64,000 nucleotides of DNA from positions 1 through 64,000 of the forward strand of contig CAUYUJ010012558.1 of assembly GCA_963575745.1 (NCBI GenBank), read 5' to 3'. How positions within the stretch are numbered: the first letter of the stretch is position 1; every line of letters starts with the position of its first letter. This DNA is from Prorocentrum cordatum (Eukaryota; Sar; Dinophyceae; Prorocentrales; Prorocentraceae). This document shows, in pieces, positions 10,236-20,959 of the stretch. The position numbers were made by a program, and so were the translations under genes. The notes beneath the pieces are model-generated. The model ran no database searches and was not told the origin of the DNA. It saw nothing but the letters and a program-made list of their open reading frames with translations.

Positions 10236-10524
10236 CGGGTGCTGATCACAGGATAATGATGATACCTCTGGATTGCTGGAAGTTTGAACGGCCTGCAGGG
10301 TGGCTGGCCACAACAATCAGGAAACGAATGGATTGAAAGGGATTGCGTGCCAACTGCTATGGAGCAAGAGTGAGTGGGTGTCCCAGGGTGGAAGATCAGC
10401 CCCCTGGGAACGGATGAAGGGAGAAGGGGCAAGAGGGGTATGAAGATGGGATCACGTTGCGCACGCCGCCGCTGCCTGCTGCATCCTCCTGCTGAATGCT
10501 CCTCCTTATCATCAAGCCTCCAAT

Positions 10525-10690
10525 CCTCCTGCTGCTCCTTCTCTCCCCCCCCCCCTCCGCCGTCGCCTCCGCCTCCCTCCTCATCCTGCTGCCGCGCCCT
10601 GCTTCCCATCCCCGTGCTGGCAGAGAAAGAGATAAATAGGAAGAGAGAAAGAGAGAGAGAGAGAGAAAGAGAGAGAGAACAAGAGAAAAG
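10525..10690. repeat. Pyrimidine-rich tract followed by (GA)n tract
   Basis: 10525-10600 is C/T-rich (CTCC and CCGCCT motifs, ten consecutive C). 10622-10690 is GAGAGAAAGAGA-type. Confidence 0.85.
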
Positions 10691-10763
10691 TAAGGAGCAA
10701 CAGAAAAAAAGGGGAACATGAAACGACAACAGACCCAGATATTCTATGTATTTTTGGGGGGAA

Positions 10764-10892
10764 CACGGGCCTGACCCTTTCCCAGGGGCCGGTCTCTCAT
10801 CCCGGGCCGGTCTCTGACAATCCTGGGGCCCTGCGAGGGCCCCGCGAGGCCGAAAACGGCCAACGACATTCCCGTTGTGATTGTTCCGCGAC
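10764..10892 (-). repeat. 175-bp dispersed repeat, divergent copy 9
   Basis: Reverse-strand sequence matching the family in order: TTTCCCAGGGGCCGGTCTCT, CTCATCCCGGG, GGCCCTGCGAGGGCCCC, GAGGCCGAAAACGG and TTCCCGTTGTGATTGTT. It shares the CTCTGACAATCC subfamily marker with the copy at 38330-38475. Confidence 0.55.
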
Positions 10893-11043
10893 GCGGGCGT
10901 GTCTTGCGAGGGAAGGGAGGGGGAGGAATTCGTTCACTCCAAATCATCCAGCAAGACGGCAGCGCCACGGTCTCGGTGAACCTGGTCTGCGGGGGACGCC
11001 TGCGAAGAGGCTCAAGAAGAGGAGGGGGAGGGAGGAAAAGGGA

Positions 11044-11166
<123 letters not shown>

Positions 11167-11256
11167 GAGGTGGAGGAGAAGGAGGAAGAAGAGGAGGACG
11201 GGGGAGGAGGATCAACTGTAAGGATTACCTGAAACGCTGAAGGTACGAGGACCCAC

Positions 11257-11704
11257 TTACACAGCCATTCGATTGGCCTCAACCATAGCGCGCTGCGCAT
11301 CCCTCATATGCAACGCCTTACGGATGTTTACGGGCATCTCTTTGGGATACGGGATACGGCCAAAAACCGTTGTTGATTCTGGCAAAGTTCTGCTTGCCTT
11401 TAGCCATGCGCGGCCGCCCCAACAGGAGACATTCAACTGCCAGGGTATCCGCCTAAATCCTGGCATAGCACCCACAACGACTACAAAACGTGCGGTTCAT
11501 ACAATCGATATACAGGAGGGTGTGCGTACCACGCAATGCGTTCCCACCCACACTTCGCGGCGACGACGACGACGAAACCCCAACCGCTCCAGCCCCGCCG
11601 CTCTGGAAGCACAACGTTCCTGCTCTAGCAAACTGAATGGGCCTGCGCTCGGACTGAGCAAACCACTCCAGGTCCGCGTGCAAGGCCGTACAAACACAGA
11701 TCAC
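11257..11704 (-). pseudogene. LINE C-terminal CxxC knuckle region
   Basis: Two consecutive frames. The first (11453-11704) ends HTLLYID then TFCSRCGCYARI. The second (11257-11475) continues WQLNVSCWGGRAWLKASRTL and ends RAMVEANRMAV. A CxxCG...Y...L...C knuckle followed by an Arg/Leu-rich tail is what I associate with the extreme C-terminus of dinoflagellate LINE polyproteins, after RNase H. A frame change lies near 11460. The stop is followed by about 40 bases, a purine/pyrimidine tract and the (GAT)40 microsatellite. Confidence 0.55.
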
Positions 11705-12633
11705 TCAGTACCACGTCGCCCCCACTCTCTCCAAATGGTGGTGCGACGAGGCAGCCAGCAGGGCCCGAGTACAAGGGCGTGGCCTTTTGGCCTCATAGCT
11801 GGATTTGATGGGGCCGATCGCCACGCAGGCTAAATCGGCGCGGGCCGCGCGACGACGCACAAGGTGGGCAATCGCATCGGTGCGTCCGACCTCGGGCTTC
11901 ACGGTGGCTTTACGCAGGACCTCGGCGGCAACTTCGCCCGCGTTCGGGTCCGCAAAAGAATTGCCCGAGATTTGCCAGAGTTGGACGGGGGTCCCATGAC
12001 CCGTCACCTCCTCAGCCCGATGGCGATGGAGAAAAAGGTCCGCACATCACTTTTTCAGCTCTACTCGCACAGCGAGGTCGCAGGTTAGCGTTCGGCTTGC
12101 GGGGCCAGGCGCCTCCTGCGGGCCCATCCCTGGACGAGCGGCCCGTTGTCGGCGTGGTGCCGCAAGGGGAAGACGGAGCAGCGCAGGGCCAGGATGAAGG
12201 CGAAGAGCTCCGAGCGCGGCACCGTCTGGCGAGGTCCAGGCATGCCTGCCACGATGCCTGCCATCTCCTGCGGCGCCTCTGCGTTCTCGGAGAACGCCGC
12301 GGGATGGAGACTCCGACCCCGCGCTGGCGTAGCCTGGGATCGTAATTTTACTTGCCGCCCGAGCCGTCGCCGAGCACGTCCAGGTAGCCGTCGCTGCGCC
12401 GCCAGCCCTCCACTGCCTGCGCCGCCCGTGCCCCCCGCAGACAGAGTGGCGCCCTTGGGGCGCGTGCACCTGGTCCAGCAGGCGGGCGGCACGCCGCGCA
12501 GCCACAGGCAGGGCGTCTGCACAGGCCTTCCAGCGCGTGCGGCAGCAAGCCCTGCGCGGAGGTGCAGTCGGCGCGTTTCACGTTGCGCGGGCAAGACCAT
12601 GCACGGTGAAACATCGTCTCCTGCTGACCGCAT
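11705..12633 (-). pseudogene. LINE RNase H domain (frameshifted, in-frame stop)
   Basis: All four RNase H acidic positions can be seen. These are LGDGSGGK (about 12380-12350, directly followed by an in-frame TAA and then NYDPRLRQRG), GPRQTVPRSELFAFILALR (about 12235-12180), HHADNGPLVQGW (about 12155-12115) and ISGNSFADPNAGEVAAEV (about 11975-11920). RNase H degrades the RNA strand of the RNA:DNA hybrid during target-primed reverse transcription. Upstream, still on the minus strand, is ALCPRCGQQETMFHRAWSCP (12650-12590), a Cys/His motif typical between RT and RNase H in these LINEs. Stops and frame changes make it non-functional. Confidence 0.8.
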
Positions 12634-13391
12634 CGTGGGCAGAGAGCGTTCTCAGAAAGACCTCTAGCCTCTTGCCTTACTCGTGGCCGCGACGCTCCAG
12701 CGACCACCTGCAACAGAAGCGCCCGCATAGAATGCTAGCCATCTCTCTGGAGACGTGCCCACTGCCGTCGAAACCGGCGCAAGTCGGCGCCGCCCTGAAG
12801 ACCCGCGCCGGCTTCGCGCCGTGACGCTCTCGCCCGCCGGTCGCGCTCGATGCTGGCCCCCCTCTCGTCGGGGAACTCGGCGTCATCCACTTCCTCGAGG
12901 GCGCCAATTCCCGAACCTCGCAAATATCCGACCCCCACTCCGCAGCCTGAGTCGCGCCCCAACCGATCGCGAGGAGCGCGCAGATGACCGCCGAGATGTC
13001 GCCCTTGACCTTGGCCCATCTCTTGGCGGGGGGGGCGGCTCTTGAGGCCCGCGCGCAGAATGCGCCACGCCCGCTGCGCTCGACGACGGCGCCCAAGGTG
13101 CCGACGCCGATGTCGCTACCAATGCGCCGGCAACTGCCGAGGCAACGCCAGACCAGGGTCGGCAAGGGCGGCATTAAAGCATCCACCGAGACACCTGCCA
13201 CCAACGGCCCGCGCGGCCAGTCGTCGTAGTCCCAAGACGATCGAGGGGGCCGCGCCGAGAACCTGGCGGCCGTAGATCAGCGCTGGCCGAGCCCCCTTGC
13301 GAGGCAACCTGGTGGCGTACTTGCCCAGCTGCGCACGCTTCCTCATGCGACGGGTGATGCCCTGGGTTCGCCTTGCCACCGCTTTACCTGG
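12634..13391 (-). pseudogene. LINE connector between RT and RNase H
   Basis: Minus-strand frames carry RITRRMRKRAQLGKYATRL-like basic sequence (near 13350), GRQVLGAAPSIVLGLRRLAA (about 13275-13215), then AKVKGDISAVICALLAIGWG and ATQAAEWG (about 13010-12945). This order (basic helix, 'Y G ... LG..P...L.LRR', then 'P...... LL.IGW......W') is what I see between RT and RNase H in dinoflagellate-type LINEs. It connects in position and strand with both neighbours. Confidence 0.6.
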
Positions 13392-14538
13392 CTACTTAGC
13401 TTTGGTTTGGGTGCGCCTCCTGATCGCTGCGATATTCACTCCGAGATCAACGGCGCGGCAGACCGCAGTAGCTGGCACCCCATTGCGCACGGTTTCTTGA
13501 GCCGTATTCCTAGCAGCGTCGTTGTTAGAAGAGACTACGATGGACTTGGGGGATTGCGTGAGCTTGGTGGTCTCGCGCTGCTTGGCGAAGATCTGCACAG
13601 CGCCGCCAATGCTGTCGACGGCTGCATGATTGTCCCCCTCAACGCGGAAGATAGCGTGGTCGACGAAGGCGCTGAGGCCGACAGTGGGGGGCGCCCGAGC
13701 TGACCGCCTAGAGCGGCGGGTACAGGAAGAGCTTGGCCACCTTCGCGCCCTGGCTGCTGCCTGCCACAATGGGGCGCTCCGCCTCGATGGCCCCGCTGGC
13801 CCCTCTATGCTGTCGCAGCCGCCTCGGCGCGAGGTTGGCCTGAGCCTCCGAGGTGATGGCCGCGGCAATATACGCCTCCTGCTCCGCGCCCCCCAGCAAC
13901 AGGATGAGGTCGGCGCTGGCAAAGAACTCCCCCTGGTCCAACAGAGCCTCGATGGCGCAGACTGCCACGGCCACCGCGTTCTCGTCAAGGAAGGACCTGC
14001 AAAGGGCGGCGCGCAGTGCGCCGCTGCCCTTGGCGCCGGCGACCCAGCGCTGCCCGGGGCCGTCGGACAGGGCGCCCGTGTCTGACGAGCGCGCCTTCGA
14101 CCACCACTTGATCAGCAAAGGAAGGGCGCCTATCGCGCGGCCCCCGCCTCGGGACTTGGGCATGAAAGCCAGGATGGTAGTTGATATCTGCCTCGGCCAC
14201 GCCAAGTCTTGCCCAACCTGGTTCATCTTGTCTACCCACTCCTGCGCTGCCACATGAGGAAGACGAGAGACATCCGAGCTGTGCGACGCGCCCGCGCCCA
14301 TCGACTTCCTGGCGGAGATGGCCAGCAGCGCCTGCCATGCGCTCTGCGCGGCGTGCTTCTCCAGATCCCCCCCCTGCGCACGAGCTGCCGCGCGCTGGGG
14401 CCAGTGCTCGAGCTTCCCCCCATCGAAGGAGGGGGATCGCCATACTGCAGCATCCCACGCGGCTTCAAGGCGCTGTATCTGCACCATGGGGTCGGCCGCC
14501 GTCTCGCGGGGCAGGGCGGCCTCGAGGGCCGTTGGCAT
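13392..14538 (-). pseudogene. LINE reverse transcriptase
   Basis: Frame 1 (13708-14538) has DLAWPRQISTTILAFMPKSR then RAIGALPLLIKWWSKARS (RT fingers) and VAVAVCAIEALLDQGEFFAS, then AERPIVAGSSQGAKVAKLFL (palm, substrate-binding 'G.S.QG' box). After a frame change near 13700 the frame 13392-13690 carries VGLSAFVDHAIFRVEG, the motif C region in which the catalytic YxDD has become FVDH (Asp at 13659-13661). It then carries SIVVSSNNDAA and CRAVDLGVNIA. A retained fingers-palm order and a mutated catalytic pair indicate a decayed copy. It would have copied element RNA into DNA at the chromosomal target. Confidence 0.8.
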
Positions 14539-15120
14539 GTCGTCGCCCTTGACCTGCTTGCGGACGAGCCCCTGCGCCGTCTTCCAGGCGGCGCTGACCC
14601 ACTTGGCGCACTGGCGTCATGCTTGGGTCTGTGGCCTACCTGCAGCGCGCGCAGCCCAGCAGGCCGCGGCGCCATTGAACTGCTCGAGGTCTTCGACACT
14701 CAGGCCGTGCATCTGCCGCAGCAGTAGGCGTCAGCGAGTCAGCTCCTCGGGGACGTACCTGCTGCCGAAACTCTCCGTGGTCTTGGCGAGGCTCCCGAGG
14801 TCCTCGGCTTCGGCGACCGCGGTATCACGGTTGCGCTGGGCTTGCGCGGGGTCGGCGCCGATCTCGACAAGCGCGTGCGTTCGCCCCGTGGGCGCCGACA
14901 CGATGGCCCACCATGGCGCAATTGAGTTGGCAAAAGTGAGCGCGCCCGACGGTCGCCTCGGTCCGCTGGGCTGCATGCTGCGCAATCTCCGCACTCAGCA
15001 GCACCTCAGGATGACACTCAGCAGCACCACTCCGCAAAGCATCCCTGTGGGGACCGGAAAAAGTGGGGATTTCGATACAGCATCAATATGCCCTCGCACT
15101 ATCACAAATCACGAATGAAG
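14539..15120 (-). pseudogene. LINE region N-terminal to the reverse transcriptase
   Basis: Minus frames read continuously into the RT. They include APWWAIVSAPTGRTHALVEI, QAQRNRDTAVAEAEDLGSLA, a segment with VEDLEQFNGAA, then PTALEAALPRETAADPM at the top of the RT frame. No endonuclease motif was found further upstream; the sequence above 15160 is low-complexity. The copy appears 5'-truncated. Confidence 0.45.
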
Positions 15121-15177
15121 CACGCACAAACCATGCCGGGGATTCCTGCCCACTATCTCACGCTGCCGTACCGTAAA

Positions 15178-15559
15178 TTAAAACGCGCCCCCTGGCTCTC
15201 GCGCCGACCTGACCATTTTCGAACCGCCCAAAAAAACAACTGCGGGAGAGGTCGCCGCGCAAAAAAATACACAGCCCCCATCCCGTGCCGCCCCGGTAAG
15301 CCTCCCGAGGGGCGCCACTCCCCTGGGCGACCGCTCATCCCCACCCGCGCCCATGCGGGGGACCTGGACCATGGGAGCGGTGGGTGACGTTCCATCAATG
15401 AGTCCGCAATCGGGGACCTCGACACCGTCCGAGCCCTGGCGGCGTACCAGGTAAGCCATCGCAAGGGTGCCACCGGCAAAACGTGACGACAAAGGCGCGC
15501 GGACTTCAATTCCCCAGGGCGCCGCACGCGTGCCGCGCCAGCGCACCGGCGCACTCCCA
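15178..15559. other. No gene recognised
   Basis: Mixed GC-rich sequence between the LINE and the purine tract. Both strands are open but repetitive or Pro/Arg-rich. Confidence 0.45.
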
Positions 15560-15720
15560 GGAGGAGGAGGAGGAAGAAGAGGAGGGGGAGGAGGAGGAGG
15601 AGGAGGAAGAGGAGAAGGAGGAGGAGGAGGGGGAGGAGGAGAAGGAGGAGGAAGGGGAGGAGACAGAGTAGAAGAGGAGGAGAAAAAGTATGAGGGGGAG
15701 GTCTTGGAAGGGGGGGGGAC
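15560..15720 (+). repeat. (GAGGAG)n polypurine tract
   Basis: About 160 bases almost entirely of A and G on the plus strand. A complementary (CTC)n tract lies at 15944-16014, so the two can pair as an imperfect inverted repeat around a 220-bp spacer. Confidence 0.92.
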
Positions 15721-15943
15721 ATGGGGAAGCCTGCGCGGGGCGTGGCAGGCGGCCTCGTGCACGAGCCAGCCGCACAGCTGCGCGAAGCGCTCTGCCCACG
15801 CACCCGGCGCGGCGGAGCCGGCCCGGGCCGGGCTCCAAGCGGCGCTCTGTGCCGAACCCTGGCGGGCTGGCGGTGTGCCACCCTGCCTGCCGATCCCTCG
15901 ATAGCTGCCATCCCCGTCGCTGCCCCTGCCCTTCTCGCCCCTC

Positions 15944-16014
15944 GCTGCCCTCCTCCTCTTCCTCCTCCTTTTCCTCCTTTTCCTCCTCCTCCTCCTCCTC
16001 CTCCTCCTCCTCCC
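15944..16014 (+). repeat. (CTC)n polypyrimidine tract
   Basis: Pyrimidine tract of CTCCTC/TTCC units, opposite in strand bias to the purine tract at 15560-15720. Confidence 0.92.
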
Positions 16015-16499
16015 AGCCGCCATTGCGAGCTCAGCCAGCGCAGCCGGCCAGCAGGCCATGCTAGAAGGCTTTGGGCGGGGCGCCACCGTCTCCTTCGTCA
16101 TCCAGGGCACGGGAAGGGGGGTCGGGGTGCATCACTCACGCTTCCCACGCTTCCCCTTCATCAGTCTACTGTACACCACCGAACATGCATGCGCGCTTGC
16201 ACCTATAATCCTTTGGATAATATCTACTCTGACAGAATCGAAGACATTTCTGCGAAGCTGAACTCTTGGAACTCAATCCTTTTGAATGGCACCCCAACAA
16301 AAAACACTCAGCAACCACGTCGATAAATACCACAGTCACCTTCGGCACTGGAGCACCGATTACTACAAAGTACGCGTATAATTAACTCTAGTTTTTGCAC
16401 CTGCTTCCTCGCATTTCATCACATACTCAGAAACGCCATTCATAGCACCGTCTGTTCGACAACCTGCACGCTTACAAGGAAGTGTTTCAGGCACTCGGC

Positions 16500-17135
16500 A
16501 GGAGGAGAAAAAAACATTATTATTTCCATAATCGACGTTGATTCTGCTGCAGTACATGACAAGCACCACGCCGAGATAACCAAACATATCACTGCCTGGG
16601 TTGAGGACCGCATCGATCTATTACTAACACGTGCAACTGTTATGGTCGGGGGAGGCATGAATTCGGATGTATGGCTATAGCAAGATGGAGATGGCGTTGG
16701 TATCGTCGACCGCGGTCGTCCAGTCGGAGATGTTACCGTGCGTCTCGAACAGCGAACCAGCAAACACTTCAGGGAGATGTGCGTGCGCAATGAGCTGATG
16801 ATCTGCACCACGTTCCCCCGGTGGGACCGGTATGTTACGGGTCAAAAAGCGGCAGCAGCAGCAACATTGATCACATGATGATGTCGGCTGGCACCCGCCC
16901 GTACATCACAAATTGTTCGTGCCTGCACGGCCCTACCAAGCGTCTGCAAAGCATCAAGGCGCGTGGACACCGTGATCATATCCCACTGGGTCTAGAGGCT
17001 TCAGTGTCCTTTTGTTTTCATCATGCTACGCCAGAGCGTGACGAGAAGGTCGACAGGGACAGGCTCATGAGATGGTTTGGGACTGTATGGTGGAGGCAAG
17101 AGCTGCTCAAGGAGGTGGACAGGAAACTGGTATAA
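16500..17135 (+). pseudogene. LINE endonuclease/exonuclease/phosphatase (EEP) domain
   Basis: The plus-strand frame from about 16500 reads IISIIDVDSAAVHDKHHAEI, TKHITAWVEDRIDLLL, then TVMVGGGMNSDVW (the 'GDxN' box), an in-frame TAG at 16677-16679, then TSKHFREMCVRNELMICTTF. After a +1 frame change near 16865 it continues NIDHMMMSAG ('IDH/IDY' box) and ARGHRDHIPLGLEASVSF ('SDH.PL' box with the catalytic His). These four boxes in this order define apurinic-endonuclease-type EEP domains that nick target DNA for LINE insertion. One stop and one frameshift inactivate it. It is on the opposite strand from the other LINE pieces. Confidence 0.65.
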
Positions 17136-17632
17136 CAGGACGGAGCATGGGCAGTGTCACTACGCCAGATGTGGCCAGGTGACGCTTGGAAAGAGCATTT
17201 GAAACGATCTGTCCCCAGCAGGAACAATAACAGAACCCTACGGAAAAAAAAACCTGGAACAGCGCACACAATGCCGAGACGGACTTAAGCCAGAGATCGG
17301 CGAGAGCCAGCACGACAATATCCGACAGGAACTCAAGGTGCACGCGGCGTCGCTCACGCAGCTCCAAAAAACGATCCGGAGTGAAGGTAAGCCGCGCTCG
17401 TTCAGGAACTCTGCGGGGGGGGGGGGGCGTACGACTGCAGGAATTTCTCTCTGATGCTCCGACTCAGAGTGAGCTATGCCAACAATGGCCGTGGGCAAAC
17501 GAACAAGAGGTATTATTACTATTATCCTCAGAGTTTCTGAAGCACGCCTGCATGGCAGGAGGACCCTTGCAACTCGGTGGGAAGGCTGAACAAGGCGTTA
17601 TGTCGTGTACCCTGCTGGACCGGCACAACCGT
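17136..17632 (+). other. Sequence downstream of the endonuclease, unassigned
   Basis: Continues the plus-strand element but no RT motif was seen before the foldback at 17633. Contains a run of A (about 17247) and a run of about 13 G (about 17415). Confidence 0.4.
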
Positions 17633-18865
17633 CAAGTTTGTAGTCAATATTAGAGAGAGCGTGACCCACCGCCGCTTTACTGTGGAAAATTGCAAACCTT
17701 TTCCTCCGGAGCCCGGGGGTCTCCCCCCCCCCCCCCCCTCCGAAAATCCCCCCCCCCCCCCCTGAGGGAACCCCTCCCCCCCCCCCCCTCCCTCCTCCCG
17801 GCAAAACCCCCCCCTCCCCTAACCCCTTCCCCCCCCCCCCTCCCCCTCGAAAACCGGGGGGGGTCACTACCGGTTCGAACCCCTTCCCCCCCCCCCCCCT
17901 CCGGATCCGGAAAACCGGGGGGGGGTCACTACCGGTTGGAACCCCCCCCCCCCCCCCCTCGAAAACCGGAGGGGGGTCACTACCGGTTCGACCCCCCCCC
18001 CACGCCACGCACCGCCAGCAAACGACTCCCGGTCCCTACCACCGCTCGCATCACATCCCCCACTGTTGTTCCCAGCACCACTGTCCTCACCACCACTGTC
18101 CCCACTGGTTCCACCACCGTCCCTATTGTCCCCACCAGTGCCCCCACCACTGTCGCACTGTCCCCACTGTTCCCACCACTGTTCCCACCACGGTTCCACT
18201 CTCCCCACTGTCTCCACGGACCCAACCACTGCCTATCCCCACTGTCCCCACTGTCCCACTGACTCCTCCGCTGTCCCACTGAGCTGTCCCACTGTTCCCA
18301 CCACTGTCCCCACTGTCCCCACCACTGTCCCCACTGTACCTCTGTCCCATTGTCCCACCGCCGTCCTCGCCACCGCCTTTACCACTGTCCCCACCACCAT
18401 TGTACCCTCCACTGTCCCACTGTTTCCACCTCATTCCCACTGTCCCCACACCACTGTCCCCACCACCACCGTTCCCACCACTGTCCACTGTCCCCCCTGT
18501 TCCCACCATTGTCCCCACCACTGTCCCCACCACTACCGTCCCCACCACTGTCCCACTGTCCCCCCACTGTCCCCACCACTGTCCCGCTGTCCCCTCACCA
18601 CTGTCCCCACCAACACCGTCCCCACCACTGTCCGCACCCCCACTCGGTTTTCGAGGGGGGGGGGGTTCGAACCGGTAGTGACCCCCCCCCCTTTTCATGA
18701 TGAGCTGGGGGGGGGGGAGGGGTTCGAACCGGTAGTGACCCCCCCCGGTTTTCCGGAGGGGGGGGGGGGGGTTCGAACCGGTAGTGACCCCCCCCGGTTT
18801 TCCGCCAGCAGCGGTAGAACACGCTCTTTCCAATATTATGACGGACAAGTGCTCGTTCATGACGA
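17633..18865. repeat. Large foldback structure around a minisatellite
   Basis: The left half (17633-18003) and right half (18642-18865) are inverted copies. On the left, blocks of AAAACCGGGGGGGTCACTAC plus CGGTTCGAACCCC alternate with runs of C. On the right, GGTTCGAACCGGTAGTGACC blocks alternate with runs of G. The outermost unique part also pairs: left ATATTAGAGAGAGCGTG region with right CACGCTCTTTCCAATATT region. Between them is a minisatellite of CCACTGTCCC units. Confidence 0.8.
18055..18640 (+). repeat. CCACTGTCCC minisatellite
   Basis: Dozens of 12-15-bp units built on CCACTGTCCCCA, with variants ACCACCGTCCCC and CACTGTTCCCA. No frame is conserved enough to suggest translation. Confidence 0.92.
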
Positions 18866-19010
18866 TGAAGAAATCTTGCGCTGGGTCCAGGAAGACAGGA
18901 ACGCAATGAACCGATACTGAGCTCGAGCAAATTATCCTGGCGAAGGACCCAACCATATGCAGTTGTGGCAGATGTGGGTACCGCAATCGTGAATATCTTC
19001 TTCGGTGAAG

Positions 19011-19690
19011 CTCCCTATGGGGCCACGAAGCGCTGCACTGGGTGGGGGGGAGCGCATGCGGCCGGTAACACTGGGGCCGTCGGTGGTGCTCCCGATGGGG
19101 CCACGGAACGCTGTACTGGGTGGGTGAAAATGCCAAATTGAATGTGGGACGCACGCGGACGGTCCCAGTGGGAGCTTCGGTGGAGATCCCTATAGGGCCG
19201 CGGAGCGCTGTACTGGGTGGGTGAAACTGCCGACTTGGGCTTCTGGGGCGCATGCGGACGGTCCCACCGAAGGGTTTCGGTGAAGCTCCCTATGGGGCCA
19301 CGAAACGCTGTACTGGGTGGGTGAAAATGCCAACTTGGGCTTTCGGGGAGCACGCAGACTGTCCCACTGAGGGCTTCGGTGGAACTCTTAATGGGGCCAC
19401 GAAGCGCTATACTGGGTGGGTGGAAATGCCAATAGGGTGTGCGGGACGCACGCGGACGGTCCCAGTGGGGGCTCCGGTGGAGCTCCCAATGGGGCCACGA
19501 AGCGCTGTACTGGGTGGGTGAAACTGCCAAATTGGGTGTGTGGGACGCACGTGGGCGGCCCCACTGGGGGCTTCAGTGGAGCTCTGTATTGGGCCACGAA
19601 GCGTTGTACTGGGTGCCACCCCACCGGGGCCTTCGGTGGGGCTCCCAATGGGGCCACGAAGCGCTGTACTGGGTGTGGTGGACGCATGTG
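19011..19690 (+). repeat. 99-bp minisatellite, eight copies
   Basis: The landmark CTCCCTATGGGGCCACGAAG or a variant occurs at 19011, 19089, 19186, 19286, 19385, 19483, 19582 and 19642. The five central units are 97-100 bp; the outer ones are shortened (78 and 60 bp). Each unit also carries GCTGTACTGGGTGGGTGAAA and a CGGACGGTCCCA segment. The 99-bp period keeps a frame open on both strands, so 33-residue peptide repeats appear in translation; similar 'repeats' on opposite strands argue that this is coincidence. Confidence 0.92.
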
Positions 19691-20460
19691 GCTCGAATCG
19701 GCAGCCGGGGAAATCGGTTCGAGTCGAGCAGGGGGAATCGGAAAGATCCCGGCACAGTTCGGTCCTCAATTCACTAGGGCCTGGGCCTCAAGACGTCATG
19801 ATATTTCTGTGGCAACGAATCGTGATGGAGCCAGTCGTGTTTGGATTATTTGCGGATGCATCTCGGGAGGTGTCCGCATTGGTAAACGTTGGGGACATTG
19901 CTGAAACAGGCCCATCTGTGCCCATACGAAGTCTAGTTTACGCCGAATGAGAGAGTGCATGCAGCAATTCTATGAACAAGAAATTGAGATGGTGCTGGAA
20001 TAAAGAATACAAATCAATAGTGTATTGCTCCAGATTGCCTTGCGCTTGCGATGAATATGATGCAAGGCGGACCAGGGCAGCCTAGGCACTGAAGGGTGCA
20101 TGTTTGCAGGTTTGATAACAGCCAACGCTGGAAGTTGCATTTTGGCAAGTCGAACAAACACCCAATGTGGCGGCATTCGCGTTCTGACTCCGCCTGTTCG
20201 GTCAAGCTTTCGTAACCTCCGAAAGCTGGGCTCTTGAAGAAATATCAACTGGTGCGTTGGGAACTGCTTACATGTCTTGCGAGGACTTGCCAGACTCCGT
20301 CTAGGGTTTCAAGAGTTGACGGCAGGCGATCCTGGCTAGGTGGTCTCTCACCCCTTAAAGGGGTTGGTTGCGCCATCCGTTTGCAAGCTGGTGGTCTTAT
20401 TGTTTCCCTCCTCTTCCCTAGTCGAGGCCTTCTGTACGAGCGCAATGATGAATCAACACT
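19691..20460. other. No gene recognised
   Basis: Moderate-GC sequence. A short plus frame (MIFLWQRIVMEPVVFGLFAD, 19797-19950) has normal protein composition but is only about 50 residues and unsupported. Confidence 0.45.
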
Positions 20461-20612
20461 TGTCCTTTTCCTCCTCCTCCCCCTGCTTCTCCCCATCCGC
20501 ACACATTCCTCCTCCCCCTCCCTCCTCGATCCTACATCTTCCCTCCTGCTCCCTCCCGCAAAGTTCCTTCCTCCGTTCTCCCGCCTGCTCCTCCCGTATC
20601 CCTCCTCGTCTG
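20461..20612 (+). repeat. CTCC-rich pyrimidine tract
   Basis: CTCCTCC and CTCCCTCC units over about 150 bp, with interruptions. Confidence 0.8.
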
Positions 20613-20754
20613 CCTCCTTGAAACATCAAGCCCTGGGGCTCCCTGGGCGCGCGTTCTGGCGCATGTCGAAGGGATCCACGGGTGGCGACCCTCGGAGGCC
20701 TGAACAAGTCCTACGAAACGACCGAGGGACCCCAACACTGGAACCACGAAGCGA

Positions 20755-20832
20755 CGACAACGACGACGACGATGACGACGCCCACGGCGGCGGCTGCGAC
20801 GATGGCGGTGGCGGCGACGACGACGCGTCGAA
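20755..20832 (+). repeat. (GAC)n tract
   Basis: CGACGACAACGACGACGACG-type sequence. The minus frame just above it (20941-20835: FWIFSPKEVARKDPGGLWEV) reads like a short exon but has no further support. Confidence 0.8.
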
Positions 20833-20959
20833 TTCCTTTCAGAATCGGTCTCGGCACCACCTCCCAGAGCCCACCAGGGTCCTTCCTGGCCACTTCTTTC
20901 GGCGAGAATATCCAGAAGCGCACGTTAAGCACGCCTACCACAACATGCTATTAGAGCAA

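Noticed and set aside
9624-10336. Poly-Asp, poly-His and poly-Met proteins over GAT tracts
   Set aside because: All three frames and both strands are open because the DNA is a trinucleotide repeat; no flanking domain supports translation. The same applies to 11012-11221 and 32372-34665.
15153-16110. 310-residue minus-strand proline/serine-rich protein
   Set aside because: It spans the purine and pyrimidine tracts and shifts between poly-Pro, poly-Ser and poly-Leu depending on frame.
20130-20150. Possible relic dinoflagellate spliced leader (GTTGCATTTTGGCAAG)
   Set aside because: It lacks several of the conserved leader bases and no cDNA-like body follows. Chance resemblance is more likely.
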